A DNA stretch of 47,787 nt from contig JAPPFM010000046.1 of the NCBI GenBank assembly GCA_028821605.1, positions 49,237 through 97,023 on the forward strand, given 5' to 3'. The DNA comes from Candidatus Poribacteria bacterium (GTDB taxonomy: Bacteria; Poribacteria; WGA-4E; WGA-3G). The translations under genes were made by a program, and so were the position numbers. Positions within the stretch are counted from its first letter, which is position 1; each line of letters begins with the position of its first letter. The notes under the pieces are model-generated. The model was not told where the DNA came from. It saw only the letters and a program-made list of their open reading frames with translations, and searched no databases. Shown here one piece after another: positions 33,729 through 41,519 of this stretch.

Positions 33729-34526
33729 TTATTTAGCATGTTCTATATCTTGACGGTTCCGATAGTCCATAGAATAGGGTGAACCTATGGGGAGAACAGG
33801 GAGACGTAACTCAATGGAACACTTATCCTCATAGCGATATTTTGCAAAGTACGAAATATCAATAAGCCGATAATCAAGCCGTTCCGAGTCAACAGCCAAC
33901 ACGTACCCTAGCGGTGGGAACGCAATTTCGCTGGGGGCACGCTGACTCTCAATTTTGGCGCGAACTTTGCCCGCGATTTCTCCGAGACTCTCCGGACTGT
34001 CCATATTAAAATTGTTAGTGTCTACCTGCACCATTCCACCTGCCGTGCGGAATCCTTTAGCATTAAAAAATGCAAAGAACCTGATATCGGGATTCAAGTA
34101 ACGTTCTTCCTTATTTAACACGAACTTCACTAAATCTTGATGGTATAGCCTGAATTCATGGTCGTTGACGCTAAACATCATACAGGCAATTTGTTTAAGT
34201 ACTCGCAGAGGAAAAATTCGGAACCGGTAATAAAGCGATGGACGATTTTCTGTGTATTTAAGTACATTCATGCCTTGACATGCCCACTCAACGAAAGCAT
34301 CGCCGTACCAGGAACCTGTATTGTTGTTACAATTTTCGCAGAGAGTATGTCTGCCTAATCCTCTTTGAGAAATCTGATAATCGTAGTCTCTTCCAGGGAT
34401 CCCCATAAAATGGTTGTAGAGTTTTACAGAACAATCGTTAAACGCCTTTTCTGACGGCAGATGTTCAAACGACAATTTTTCATAACTCCCACAGAGATGA
34501 CATGTCCCTTTCACATTTTTTGCCAT
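33729..34526 (-). CDS. HNH-like zinc-finger nuclease-type protein
   Basis: 265 residues. The N-terminus has C9-x2-C12, then FEHLPSEKAF (E21-H22), and later LCENCNNNTGSWYGD (C63, C66), the arrangement of zinc-stabilised HNH domains in which the first His of the motif follows the first CxxC pair. The rest (about 80-265) is unassigned. I recognise no family beyond HNH-like, and activity is inferred. There is no signal peptide. It is on the same strand as the WD40-protease gene 149 bp downstream and the small-protein gene upstream. The stop lies close to a 150-bp non-coding gap. Confidence 0.65.
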   Translation of the reverse strand: MAKNVKGTCHLCGSYEKLSFEHLPSEKAFNDCSVKLYNHFMGIPGRDYDYQISQRGLGRHTLCENCNNNTGSWYGDAFVEWACQGMNVLKYTENRPSLYYRFRIFPLRVLKQIACMMFSVNDHEFRLYHQDLVKFVLNKEERYLNPDIRFFAFFNAKGFRTAGGMVQVDTNNFNMDSPESLGEIAGKVRAKIESQRAPSEIAFPPLGYVLAVDSERLDYRLIDISYFAKYRYEDKCSIELRLPVLPIGSPYSMDYRNRQDIEHAK

Positions 34527-34672
34527 TTTGTTTTCTTGCTATTGTTTGTATTTCTGTTTCGCAAAAGCAGTATTTCTCAGCCTATTATCAAGGCAGGCTG
34601 CCAACACCCGTAAATCGCTGTGAAATTTTTGAGCAGATACACAGTGGTTTATCGCTACAGAGAATGTCCCGG

Positions 34673-34891
34673 TCAATCTACTTTTTCAGAATGCTCCACC
34701 GCTGCGCGATCAGCCTTTTCGCTTGGCGGATCTGCAAACTTGTATTTCCCAGACTCCCGCATTTCTTTATCTAACTTTTGGTAATATGCAGCCAATTTGT
34801 TAAAATCATGTCCAAATTCTGCAGAGATTTTACGCCGCATTTCGCGAACTTCTTCCATAATACTGCATGCTATAGTTTCTTTGTTTTCCAT
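34673..34891 (-). CDS. Small helical protein (72 aa)
   Basis: The product has a charged helical core (SIMEEVREMRRKISAEFG and LDKEMRESGKYKF) and resembles the short proteins of about 60-80 residues that begin with a (M/I)EEVRxxR helix and are common in cyanobacteria; their function is not known to me. GGGAGG lies about 13 nt before the ATG. It starts 27 bp after the stop of the PD-(D/E)XK gene on the same strand, so they may be co-expressed. An antitoxin-like or partner role is possible but unproven. Confidence 0.65.
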   Translation of the reverse strand: MENKETIACSIMEEVREMRRKISAEFGHDFNKLAAYYQKLDKEMRESGKYKFADPPSEKADRAAVEHSEKVD

Positions 34892-34918
34892 TGTACTGAG
34901 CGAACCTCCCGGAACATC

Positions 34919-35527
34919 TTATGCCTTTTGCTCTACCATACTTGAGAAGATGCCGAGAATTTTGTCGCACGCATGAATAGGGTAGAACTCCGTGTCAATA
35001 TATAATCTTTGTCCTTCTAATTTGAGGAAGAGCCATTCTGTTCCTGAAGTGGTGGCACCATAAACGCGCGGGATATCGTTTCCATTTTCGGCATTAAAGC
35101 GTTGTGCAGCGTGCATCTCGGCGACGCACTGCCCTAATCCAACGGTCAGGTCATCCTTCTTTGCTTCAACAAGGACAATGACTGGTGCCTCTAAAACAAA
35201 CCGTGCTGGTGATAAACTCACTAAAAAATCACAGACACCGGTTAATCCGTTTTCAGCATCAACATTGAACTCAATGCCAGAAAAGAGACTGATGCGACGC
35301 TCAAATTTCTCACGCAGTTCAATGAGAACATTGGCAATAATCAGTTCAGACTTCGCCTTCTCTGTATTGACAGCAAGGGCTACCTGCATGTTTCGTTCTA
35401 ATACGGCTGTTAGCACCGAACTTGGAACTACCGGCTCTATGTCCGAAAAGAGGTTCTCCGCCTCAACCGTTTCCTCTATTTGAAATACCTTCTTCACCTC
35501 GGCTAAGGTAAAATTGCTATAAGCCAT
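34919..35527 (-). CDS. PD-(D/E)XK-fold nuclease-like protein
   Basis: 202 residues from the ATG at 35527; AGGAGG lies 9-10 nt upstream, inside an alternative ATG-initiated frame from 35557. The motif order fits a PD-(D/E)XK core: GLTGVCDFLVSL with D100, then VIVLVEAKKDD with E121 and K123, and GLGQCVAEM as the following helix. The N-terminal half (NTEKAKSELIIANVLIELR, LFSGIEFNVD) is typical of a family frequent in cyanobacteria and annotated only as restriction-endonuclease-like. No cofactor domain or methyltransferase is seen. The paralog at 31246 has lost this site. Role unknown; a nuclease in defence or repair is plausible. Confidence 0.78.
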   Translation of the reverse strand: MAYSNFTLAEVKKVFQIEETVEAENLFSDIEPVVPSSVLTAVLERNMQVALAVNTEKAKSELIIANVLIELREKFERRISLFSGIEFNVDAENGLTGVCDFLVSLSPARFVLEAPVIVLVEAKKDDLTVGLGQCVAEMHAAQRFNAENGNDIPRVYGATTSGTEWLFLKLEGQRLYIDTEFYPIHACDKILGIFSSMVEQKA

Positions 35528-35646
35528 TATGAGCGTGCCTCCTATGGGCCCGTGCATGTCTCAATCCCGATATTCTAAAGTTATGTTAAGTATATCCGGT
35601 AAAATTTCTATTGTCAAGAGAGATTGCAAGATCAGAAAAACCGGTG

Positions 35647-36429
35647 TTATTTTCCTTGCACGGCACTGATTTCGTCTTCGGAGATTTTATGGACGCTTTT
35701 CGGGTTAAAGGTCTGTGTTGTGTCTACGCGGAGTGCAACTTCAATCCTACCACCCGTTAGCACAAAGAACTGGATCAGGAAACCGCCACCTTGCATCGAT
35801 TCAACTTGATACTCTTCTTCGTCAAGATTACCGAGCCATTTTGGTAAAGTCTCTTCAAATTTTGGGTGAGCGAGTACATTTTCTGGCAACGCTATAATCA
35901 GAGTACCGGGCGCATCACCGATTGCATTCCCGATGACTTCTCGCCTCTCTACCATAAATGGTACAACTTGACTGGCGTATTCAAAATCATCAGTGGTGGT
36001 GCGTTCCAGCGGCACGAGTCCCCATGTCAAATGATGGATAAACGGATTTCCATATCCCTGACCGAGCATGTGTTGCAGTGCTGCTCTGTCAACGGGGTGT
36101 ACAACTGCAACATAATCGAACCATCCTTCGCTGCGTGCGGGACTCTCTGCGGATAATTGTGCGGAAACATTGATATAGTCGCAGCCATCAACAGGCGATG
36201 GATAGCACCGAGCGTCCCAACCGTTGACATAACCGAGCTGCTTCAAACCGTCAGCGACGAGGTGTGGCGGATCACAGAAGATCGCAGCGTGATCCATATT
36301 TGGATGGATTTCTATACCTGCTCCAATGACGCGTTCTGCGACCTCAGTCGCCTCGGCGAAGCGAAGGTCTGCGTTTTCTATCGTCAAGTAATCAGTGAAA
36401 TTTGTTGGCAATGTAATGGCGTTTTTCAT
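35647..36429 (-). CDS. Hypothetical protein, possibly VOC-fold
   Basis: 260 residues from the ATG at 36429, which has GGAGG 7 nt upstream. No signal peptide or membrane helix. Segments such as MDHAAIFCDPPHLVADGLKQLGY (quoted here in part: MDHAAIFCDPPHLV) and NPFIHHLTWGL resemble the His-bearing strands of vicinal-oxygen-chelate proteins such as glyoxalase or HPPD, but I cannot confirm a fold. The C-terminal part (GGGFLIQFFVLTGGRIEVAL) is beta-rich. It is divergent from the IsrB element, so its promoter lies in 36430-36640. Confidence 0.6.
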   Translation of the reverse strand: MKNAITLPTNFTDYLTIENADLRFAEATEVAERVIGAGIEIHPNMDHAAIFCDPPHLVADGLKQLGYVNGWDARCYPSPVDGCDYINVSAQLSAESPARSEGWFDYVAVVHPVDRAALQHMLGQGYGNPFIHHLTWGLVPLERTTTDDFEYASQVVPFMVERREVIGNAIGDAPGTLIIALPENVLAHPKFEETLPKWLGNLDEEEYQVESMQGGGFLIQFFVLTGGRIEVALRVDTTQTFNPKSVHKISEDEISAVQGK

Positions 36430-36571
36430 GGGATGCCTCCGTCTGTGTCTCGAAAGGAAGGAATTAGAATAAATCGATGAATCCAATTAAGATGATACAA
36501 GTCTATCAGAAACAGCGTTGATAAGCAAGCGTTTTTGGCGTACTTTGTAAGCCAACTTCCCGTAAAAATTG

Positions 36572-36600
36572 TTGAAAAAAGTGCTGATCTCTGCTAATGT
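36572..36600 (+). promoter_or_regulatory. Promoter that may drive the omega RNA and isrB
   Basis: TTGAAA (36572-36577), a 17-nt spacer and TAATGT (36595-36600) preceded by TGC (extended -10). It lies outside the conserved element, in flanking DNA, and would start transcription near 36607, about 45 nt before the conserved RNA scaffold. Confidence 0.4.
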
Positions 36601-36639
36601 TAATATGGGTTGTAAACTATACCCAAGACTCAAAAACAG

Positions 36640-36854
36640 AGGAGCGATTTGTCAGTGACCCCGCCCTAAAAGGCAAGGCTTGTGCGAAGCGTCCACCAAA
36701 CGTCCACTCCACGAGTTAAACCATTGACTACAGTAATATATCGCAGTATCTTGGTGTGGTAGCCAAATCAATGTTTCGGATACTCCCCTCGTCTGATTCC
36801 TCTTGGATACTGTGATCTGGAAGGGGCAATACAGACTCGAAAGAGGTTTACGTC
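36640..36854 (+). ncRNA. Candidate omega RNA of IsrB
   Basis: IscB/IsrB guides are encoded directly 5' of the protein gene, with the guide segment at the 5' end copied from flanking DNA. Here a gene-free 200-nt stretch begins with GTCAGTGACCCCGCCCTAAA, followed by several short stems: GCC/GGC around CTAAAA, CCCCT (36786-36790)/AAGGGG (36821-36826), and CTC-GAAA-GAG just before isrB. The guide would be the about 16-20 nt immediately upstream of 36652. Type and place are strong; precise ends are inferred. Confidence 0.65.
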
Positions 36855-37877
36855 ATGTTAGTTCCAGTCGTAGATAAGCATCAACAACCGCTAATGCCTA
36901 CGAAGCCTTCAAGGGCAAGGCGTTGGATAAAATCGGGTAAAGCGACTCCGTTTTGGAAAAACGGTATCTTCTGTGTCCGTCTGAACGTTGACCCGTCGGA
37001 TACCGAGTTCCAAGATATAGTTGTCGGTGTTGACCCTGGTAGTAAGAAGGAAGGCTTTACCGTCAAGTCAGCGTCTCATACTTACTTGAATGTGCAAGCC
37101 GATGCTCACAGCAAAGTCGGTAAAAAAGTTGAAAAGCGACGTGAGTTGCGTAGAGGCAGGAGGTCTCGGAAGTGTCCGAACCGAAAGAGTAGACTGAACC
37201 GACTTGCGAATAGAGAACGTATTCCCGCAGGCACGCGTGTGAGATGGGACTGGAAACTTCGCATCCTTGATTGGCTGTCAAAACTGTTTCCTGTGACGCA
37301 TGTATGCGTTGAAGACATCAAGGCGAGGAGTATAGAACGTGTGAAGAAGTGGAATCAATCCTTTAGCCCACTTGAAGTTGGGAAACAGTGGTTCTATAAC
37401 CAAATCCGAAAGCGATGGGAGTTGCTAACTTTACAAGGATACGAAACCAAAGAGATACGTGATAGACTTCGACTTACGAAGTCGTCAAATAAGTTAGCAG
37501 AAACTTTTGACGCGCACTGCGTAGACAGTTGGTGTTTAGCATATCACACCGTTGGGGGTGATAGCATACTTGATAATACGGATATATTTTGCATTTCGCC
37601 TATACCGATACGGCGGCGTGAACTCCATAGGCAGAACCCACAGAAAGGTAGTAAGCGTCCACGATATGGTGGCACGACTTGGAATGGATGGGTGAAGAAT
37701 ACACTCGTCAAACACGTTAAGCACGGATTAACTCGCATTAGCGGATTTGGTAAAAAGGGGATTTCACTCTATTCTTTGGAAGGGAAGCGTCTTTGTCAAA
37801 ACGCTAAAACCGCAGATTGTAAAGTGCTTACACGACTTAACTTTAACTATAGGAGCGGTGTTTCCTCCCCCGCCTAA
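36855..37877 (+). CDS. isrB: IsrB (RRXRR-domain RuvC-like RNA-guided nickase)
   Basis: 340 residues. The N-terminal PLMP domain reads MLVPVVDKHQQPLMPTKPSR. RuvC-I follows with D60 (VVGVDPGSKKEG), then the Arg-rich bridge helix RRELRRGRRSRK (about 95-106), RuvC-II with E153 (VCVEDIKAR), and RuvC-III with H221 and D224 (DAHCVDSW). Only about 65 residues separate RuvC-II and RuvC-III and no HNH domain lies there, so this is IsrB, not IscB. IsrB proteins use an omega RNA to nick DNA at a guide-matched site. The catalytic set is complete. The last nine codons lie in the right-end hairpin. Confidence 0.92.
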   Translation: MLVPVVDKHQQPLMPTKPSRARRWIKSGKATPFWKNGIFCVRLNVDPSDTEFQDIVVGVDPGSKKEGFTVKSASHTYLNVQADAHSKVGKKVEKRRELRRGRRSRKCPNRKSRLNRLANRERIPAGTRVRWDWKLRILDWLSKLFPVTHVCVEDIKARSIERVKKWNQSFSPLEVGKQWFYNQIRKRWELLTLQGYETKEIRDRLRLTKSSNKLAETFDAHCVDSWCLAYHTVGGDSILDNTDIFCISPIPIRRRELHRQNPQKGSKRPRYGGTTWNGWVKNTLVKHVKHGLTRISGFGKKGISLYSLEGKRLCQNAKTADCKVLTRLNFNYRSGVSSPA

Positions 37878-37897
37878 AGGTAGAGGTTTCCACACCG
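37856..37897 (+). repeat. Right-end hairpin of the IS200/IS605-type element
   Basis: CGGTGT (37856-37861) pairs with ACACCG (37892-37897), and CCTC pairs with GAGG further in. The loop region CCCCGCCTAAAGG contains the isrB stop codon. This is the subterminal hairpin type that Y1 transposases recognise. Confidence 0.75.
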
Positions 37898-37906
37898 AAG
37901 ATTTTG

Positions 37907-38695
37907 ATGAGAACAAACACGTTTAGAGAACTACTCAATGCTGATAAACCGACAGTCGGCACGCATATCCATACCACTTGGCCCTCCATCGTTGAGGCGA
38001 TTGGACATACAGGTTTGTATGACTACGTGGAATTCGTAGGCGAATACGGTCCGTTTGATCTGCACGATTTGGATAACTTGTGTCGGGCGGCTGAACTGCA
38101 CAACATCTCTACAATGATTAAAGTCGACCAAGAGCCACGCGGTTTCATCGCACAACGCGCGATTGGTTCCGGTTTCCAGAGTGTGCTTTATGCAGACTGC
38201 CAAAATGTCGAAGATGTCAAGGAATGCGTTCGTACCACGCGTGCAGATACACCAGAAGATGGGGGCAGCTACGGGGTAGCAACCCGCCGATTTTCCTATA
38301 TGGGTTACGGAGGTGGTCCAGAATACGTCCAAGCCCTCCGTGATGTCGTCAACGTCATTATGATTGAGAAGAAAGGCACCGTTGAGAACCTTGAAGAGGT
38401 GCTATCTGTTGAAGGCGTTGACATGATTCAGTGGGGTGGTTCGGATTATTCGATGAGTATCGGGATGGTCGGTCAGCGCGGTGCGCCTGAAATCCGAGAG
38501 GCACATGACCGGGTGTTCAAGACCGCCGTAAAAATGGGGGTACCACCGCGCGCCGAAATTGGAAGTGCCGACGACACGAAACGCTATCTGGATATGGGTG
38601 TTCGGCATTTCTGCATCGGTACCGATATTTCCATTCTCTACAGTTGGTGGCGTGAACAGGGTGACGGGGTAAGGAAGGCTCTTGAGGGACATTAG
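37907..38695 (+). CDS. HpcH/HpaI-family aldolase
   Basis: 262 residues of the class II pyruvate/2-dehydro-3-deoxy-aldonate aldolase fold. Visible motifs are KPTVGTHIHTTWPSIVEAIG near the start, VMIEKKGTVENLEE-type metal Glu (IMIEKKG, about 149) and GGSDYSMSIG with the metal Asp (about 178). The family cleaves 2-keto-3-deoxy acids to pyruvate plus an aldehyde; the substrate is unknown. The ATG at 37907 is used; a TTG just before it is possible. The IsrB element ends 10 bp upstream, so the native promoter has probably been separated from the gene, leaving only GAAG near the start as a ribosome site. Confidence 0.88.
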   Translation: MRTNTFRELLNADKPTVGTHIHTTWPSIVEAIGHTGLYDYVEFVGEYGPFDLHDLDNLCRAAELHNISTMIKVDQEPRGFIAQRAIGSGFQSVLYADCQNVEDVKECVRTTRADTPEDGGSYGVATRRFSYMGYGGGPEYVQALRDVVNVIMIEKKGTVENLEEVLSVEGVDMIQWGGSDYSMSIGMVGQRGAPEIREAHDRVFKTAVKMGVPPRAEIGSADDTKRYLDMGVRHFCIGTDISILYSWWREQGDGVRKALEGH

Positions 38696-38697
38696 AA

Positions 38698-38890
38698 GAG
38701 TTGTCAGTCGTCAGTTATCAGTTGTCGGAAAGTTTTAAAGTCCGTAAAGTGTGCTAAAGTGTTTTTGCTTGGGTGTTTCCCCTAGTAAAGTGGTCAACAA
38801 CTTTAGTACACTTCGCAACTTTAGATACACTTGCGAATTAACTGAAGGCTGAAAACTGACAACTATTCCTCTGACGACTGACAACTATTA
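38698..38890. repeat. Composite repeat: heptamer arrays around a MITE-like core
   Basis: AGTTGTCAGTCGTCAGTTAT at the left and CTGACGACTGACAACTATTA at the right are opposed arrays. Between them TTGCTTGGGTGTTTCCCCTAG (38764 on) is the reverse complement of the core found at 16820 and 29002. AACTTTAG units also repeat. It fills the entire gap between convergent aldolase and creatininase genes. Confidence 0.75.
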
Positions 38891-39619
38891 TTAAAGCATC
38901 CCCTGCATTTTCTCTGCTACCCAATCGACGGCGACATCGATCATTGCTTGCCCTTTTTCGGCTGTCGCCAATTTTGCCTGATGATGATATTCGCGATCGG
39001 ATTGCGCCTGTCCTTCATTGGAGATGGTGAGCTTCGCGCTGTCGTAATCCACGCCGTTCCAATCGACGTTTTCCGCAAAAGCAGCGAGCGCAAACGCCGT
39101 CTCAAATTCCGCAGCATGCCCAGGGCAAACGCCGGATTCCATTTGCTCCTTAACTAACTCTGGGGTGTATGCCTCCCAATAGGAGTGAAATTCGATGTTG
39201 ATACCGAGTTTCTCTCGGTAGCCATCTAAGCGTTCATGGACTGGACCTGCATTACCTGCATGTCCATTCACAATCAAGATATTGTCAATCCCGTGCCGAC
39301 GCATGCTATCAGCGACATCGTATAACACCTCACCGAAGACCTCCGCACGAAGCGTGAGAGTCCCCTTATGGTCCATCCAGTGTTCAGATACACCAATCGC
39401 CAAAGGTGTTGTCACAATAACTTGTGGAAATAATTTTTCAGCCGCTAATTTGGAGACATATACCGCGCTTTGCGTGTCGTGATACATCGCCAAATGTTCG
39501 TTATGTTGTTCTGTGCTACCCGTGGGAATAATCGCACCCTTGAGTGTGCCAGCATCAATCGCCTCTCGGAAATATCGCCGTTGGTTTTCCCAAAGTAGCA
39601 CGGATTTGATTTGAGACAT
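38891..39619 (-). CDS. Creatininase/creatinine amidohydrolase family protein
   Basis: 242 residues, normal family length. The metal motifs are PTGSTEQHNEHLAMYHDT (E and H residues near 33-38, D near 48), LIVNGHAGN (about 112-120) and PGHAAEFETAF (about 165-175). The family hydrolyses cyclic or linear amides such as creatinine or formamide-type intermediates; the substrate cannot be given. GGAGG lies 7-8 nt before the ATG. It lies 13 bp after the kinase gene, the third gene of a minus-strand unit that starts with a restriction-enzyme gene. The stop codon is next to a heptamer array. Confidence 0.9.
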   Translation of the reverse strand: MSQIKSVLLWENQRRYFREAIDAGTLKGAIIPTGSTEQHNEHLAMYHDTQSAVYVSKLAAEKLFPQVIVTTPLAIGVSEHWMDHKGTLTLRAEVFGEVLYDVADSMRRHGIDNILIVNGHAGNAGPVHERLDGYREKLGINIEFHSYWEAYTPELVKEQMESGVCPGHAAEFETAFALAAFAENVDWNGVDYDSAKLTISNEGQAQSDREYHHQAKLATAEKGQAMIDVAVDWVAEKMQGML

Positions 39620-39632
39620 TGTTTAACCTCCA

Positions 39633-40664
39633 TTATTTCGATAGAACACCACACCTATTAAGTGTGCTTTGGACCGCCGCAATACCGTCTTCCATCAGTG
39701 CCTGATTAGGCGGAAGATAGTCTTGTAAACTTTCCCAATCGTATTCGTTCTGCTGCACGTCTTCGTTTTTAAAGAGTATTTTGGTGCCGTAGTCTCGGAT
39801 TTCATTAAGTGTCCATTCATAGATATAGAAACCGAAAATGTCTGAATGTAGAAAAACATCATGCTGTCTTTCCGCGAGATACCTTTCCAAAACTACCTCA
39901 AATCGTTCGCCTGTGAAAGAGACTAAATCTTTTTCAGGTGGACCTAAGCAGACACCATCCCAATCAATTAAGTGTAATTGGTTTTCGGTATCCAAAATCA
40001 GATTCCCCGGTGTCGGATCGCCGTGTGTAATCACAAAGGATGTTTGTCGTGCCGCCGCCGAATGCCCTAACGCGTCGTATCTCTCAAGCGTCTGTAGAAC
40101 CTCTGATCTGTGTTGCGCAATCGCTTCAAGAAGTCGCTTCTGGTATCCATTCCGAGCCGGTATCTTTTCCGGTGCCTCAAGTACTGTGTGAAGTTCGTGT
40201 CGTAAGGGTAAGTCATACTTTGCGACTGTAAGGCTGTTAAAGGCAATTGCATCTGTGCTTCCATGGATTGTCGCGAGTAATGCCGCTGTTTGTGAGAGTT
40301 CCGTATCGGTGAAATCTTTTCCGACCTTCCATAAATCCCACCGGCTTTTACCTTCAATGAATGGAAACAGCGAGACACGAAAATCTTGCCATGGAATGCT
40401 CAACGCGCCATCTCGCGTTTCCAACGGTGCAACGACACCTGATATGCTGCAGTTGTGCCGCAGGAGTGATGCAACCTGCAAACAAGTATCTGGGACAGAA
40501 GTAGAGGCTTTGACAAAATACTTTTCTCTGGTTTCAGACACAACGATGTAGCCATAACTGTCCTCGCCTTCAGGCAAAAAAGTTATGGACTGTAAAGGTA
40601 ATACATAGGTAGTCCTGAGATGTTCCAACAATTCCGTTTTATCAAATGTATTGTCAACTTTCAT
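39633..40664 (-). CDS. Aminoglycoside phosphotransferase-family kinase
   Basis: 343 residues from the ATG at 40664. The protein-kinase-like APH fold shows FVKAST with the ATP-binding Lys, FVITHGDPTPGNLILD with catalytic Asp and Mg-binding Asn (about 217-232), and LHLIDWDGVCLGPPEKDL with the metal Asp (about 238). Such enzymes phosphorylate small alcohols: aminoglycosides, homoserine, choline or sugars. Resistance activity should not be assumed. A TTG at 40691 is a possible earlier start. It overlaps the end of the restriction-enzyme gene by about 11 bp. Confidence 0.86.
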   Translation of the reverse strand: MKVDNTFDKTELLEHLRTTYVLPLQSITFLPEGEDSYGYIVVSETREKYFVKASTSVPDTCLQVASLLRHNCSISGVVAPLETRDGALSIPWQDFRVSLFPFIEGKSRWDLWKVGKDFTDTELSQTAALLATIHGSTDAIAFNSLTVAKYDLPLRHELHTVLEAPEKIPARNGYQKRLLEAIAQHRSEVLQTLERYDALGHSAAARQTSFVITHGDPTPGNLILDTENQLHLIDWDGVCLGPPEKDLVSFTGERFEVVLERYLAERQHDVFLHSDIFGFYIYEWTLNEIRDYGTKILFKNEDVQQNEYDWESLQDYLPPNQALMEDGIAAVQSTLNRCGVLSK

Positions 40665-41433
40665 ATCTAAATTTCTCGAAATAACTATCAATCTCTGGTC
40701 TTAACTCAATACCAGCCATTTCAAAGGCATCCAACAGATCTGCGTAACTGCCTTCGCCGCCTAAAAAATCCCAGAGTTCTTCTGCTATCAAGACTTCGCG
40801 ATTCAGATCTAACATCCCTTTCATTGTCCATCGTTCATAAAGTTTTGGCTCATAAGGATTATAAGGGATACCAATCATTGTATTTACAATTGCCTCTGGA
40901 TTTCTGGCTAATTCGGCAGCTGTCCGTTCTAGGAGAGTTCGTTTGTATCCTTCAATATGGTTCCAACTAGGTTTCACAGGTTTCAAATCAATGAAAAATA
41001 ATGCACCATCATAATTTTCAAGTCGGATGTCCACCGGGGTCTGTTTCACTCGCCTCAAAGTGCCAGTTTGGCAAACCTGTCTAATTTCTTCCATTTCAAT
41101 ACATCTATTAGGTTTCCTTTTTGCAACCCACAGTTCATCCATTATGGTCTGAACCTGTTGCTGGGCATCAGGGCTAATTCTATTAAAAGGCTTAACTTGG
41201 GTTTCTGCAACCTTAAATCTTCCTCTTGCCAGTGCAATTGCTACTGGTTCATAAAACAAGGTCCCAAATTTTGTATTCAAGGAGTGAATGAAAGAAAATA
41301 AAGCCATTCTATCTTTACCGAGTAAACGATGATGAAAAGGCATATTGCTCACTTCAGGTTTATAGGACCGCAGCTTAGCACGCATACAATCCTTAATTTT
41401 CTCTTTAATCATTGTCTGTCGTTGCGAGGACAT
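40654..41433 (-). CDS. TdeIII-like type II restriction endonuclease
   Basis: 259 residues, family length. The PD-(D/E)XK site reads TPVDIRLEN with D135, then FFIDLKPVKPSW with D149 and K151. The surrounding pattern (HIEGYKRTLLERTA after the K, AKRKPNRCIEMEEIR before) is that of the TdeIII family (PF09520); TdeIII itself is reported to act at GGNCC, which need not apply here. No DNA methyltransferase is seen in the window, although such an enzyme would normally protect host DNA. It is the first gene of a unit with the kinase and creatininase. AAGGA lies 9 nt before the ATG. Confidence 0.78.
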   Translation of the reverse strand: MSSQRQTMIKEKIKDCMRAKLRSYKPEVSNMPFHHRLLGKDRMALFSFIHSLNTKFGTLFYEPVAIALARGRFKVAETQVKPFNRISPDAQQQVQTIMDELWVAKRKPNRCIEMEEIRQVCQTGTLRRVKQTPVDIRLENYDGALFFIDLKPVKPSWNHIEGYKRTLLERTAAELARNPEAIVNTMIGIPYNPYEPKLYERWTMKGMLDLNREVLIAEELWDFLGGEGSYADLLDAFEMAGIELRPEIDSYFEKFRYES

Positions 41434-41519
41434 CTATCAATTCCTTCTTTTAGGTGGAATATTGTCTCGGAGTATGCTGATACACAATAGACTTTGTTTG
41501 TCCACAGCCATGGGCTTAC

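Larger units (their letters stand above)
36640..37897 (+). mobile_element. IS200/IS605-type element carrying isrB (no tnpA)
   Basis: The element consists of an upstream non-coding RNA region, isrB and a right-end hairpin (37856-37897). No Y1 transposase gene is present, so movement would need a transposase in trans. Its right end lies 10 bp before the start codon of the aldolase gene. The left boundary is uncertain within about 30 bp; it is placed just before the conserved GTCAGTGACCCCGCC at 36652. Confidence 0.7.

Noticed and set aside
33580-33729. 50-residue N-terminal extension of the WD40-protease
   Set aside because: The signal peptide begins at the ATG at 33579 and AGGAA precedes it; the extension overlaps the gap and has no motif.
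39633-40664. Antibiotic resistance reading of the APH-type kinase
   Set aside because: The fold is shared with homoserine and sugar kinases; no evidence for aminoglycoside specificity.
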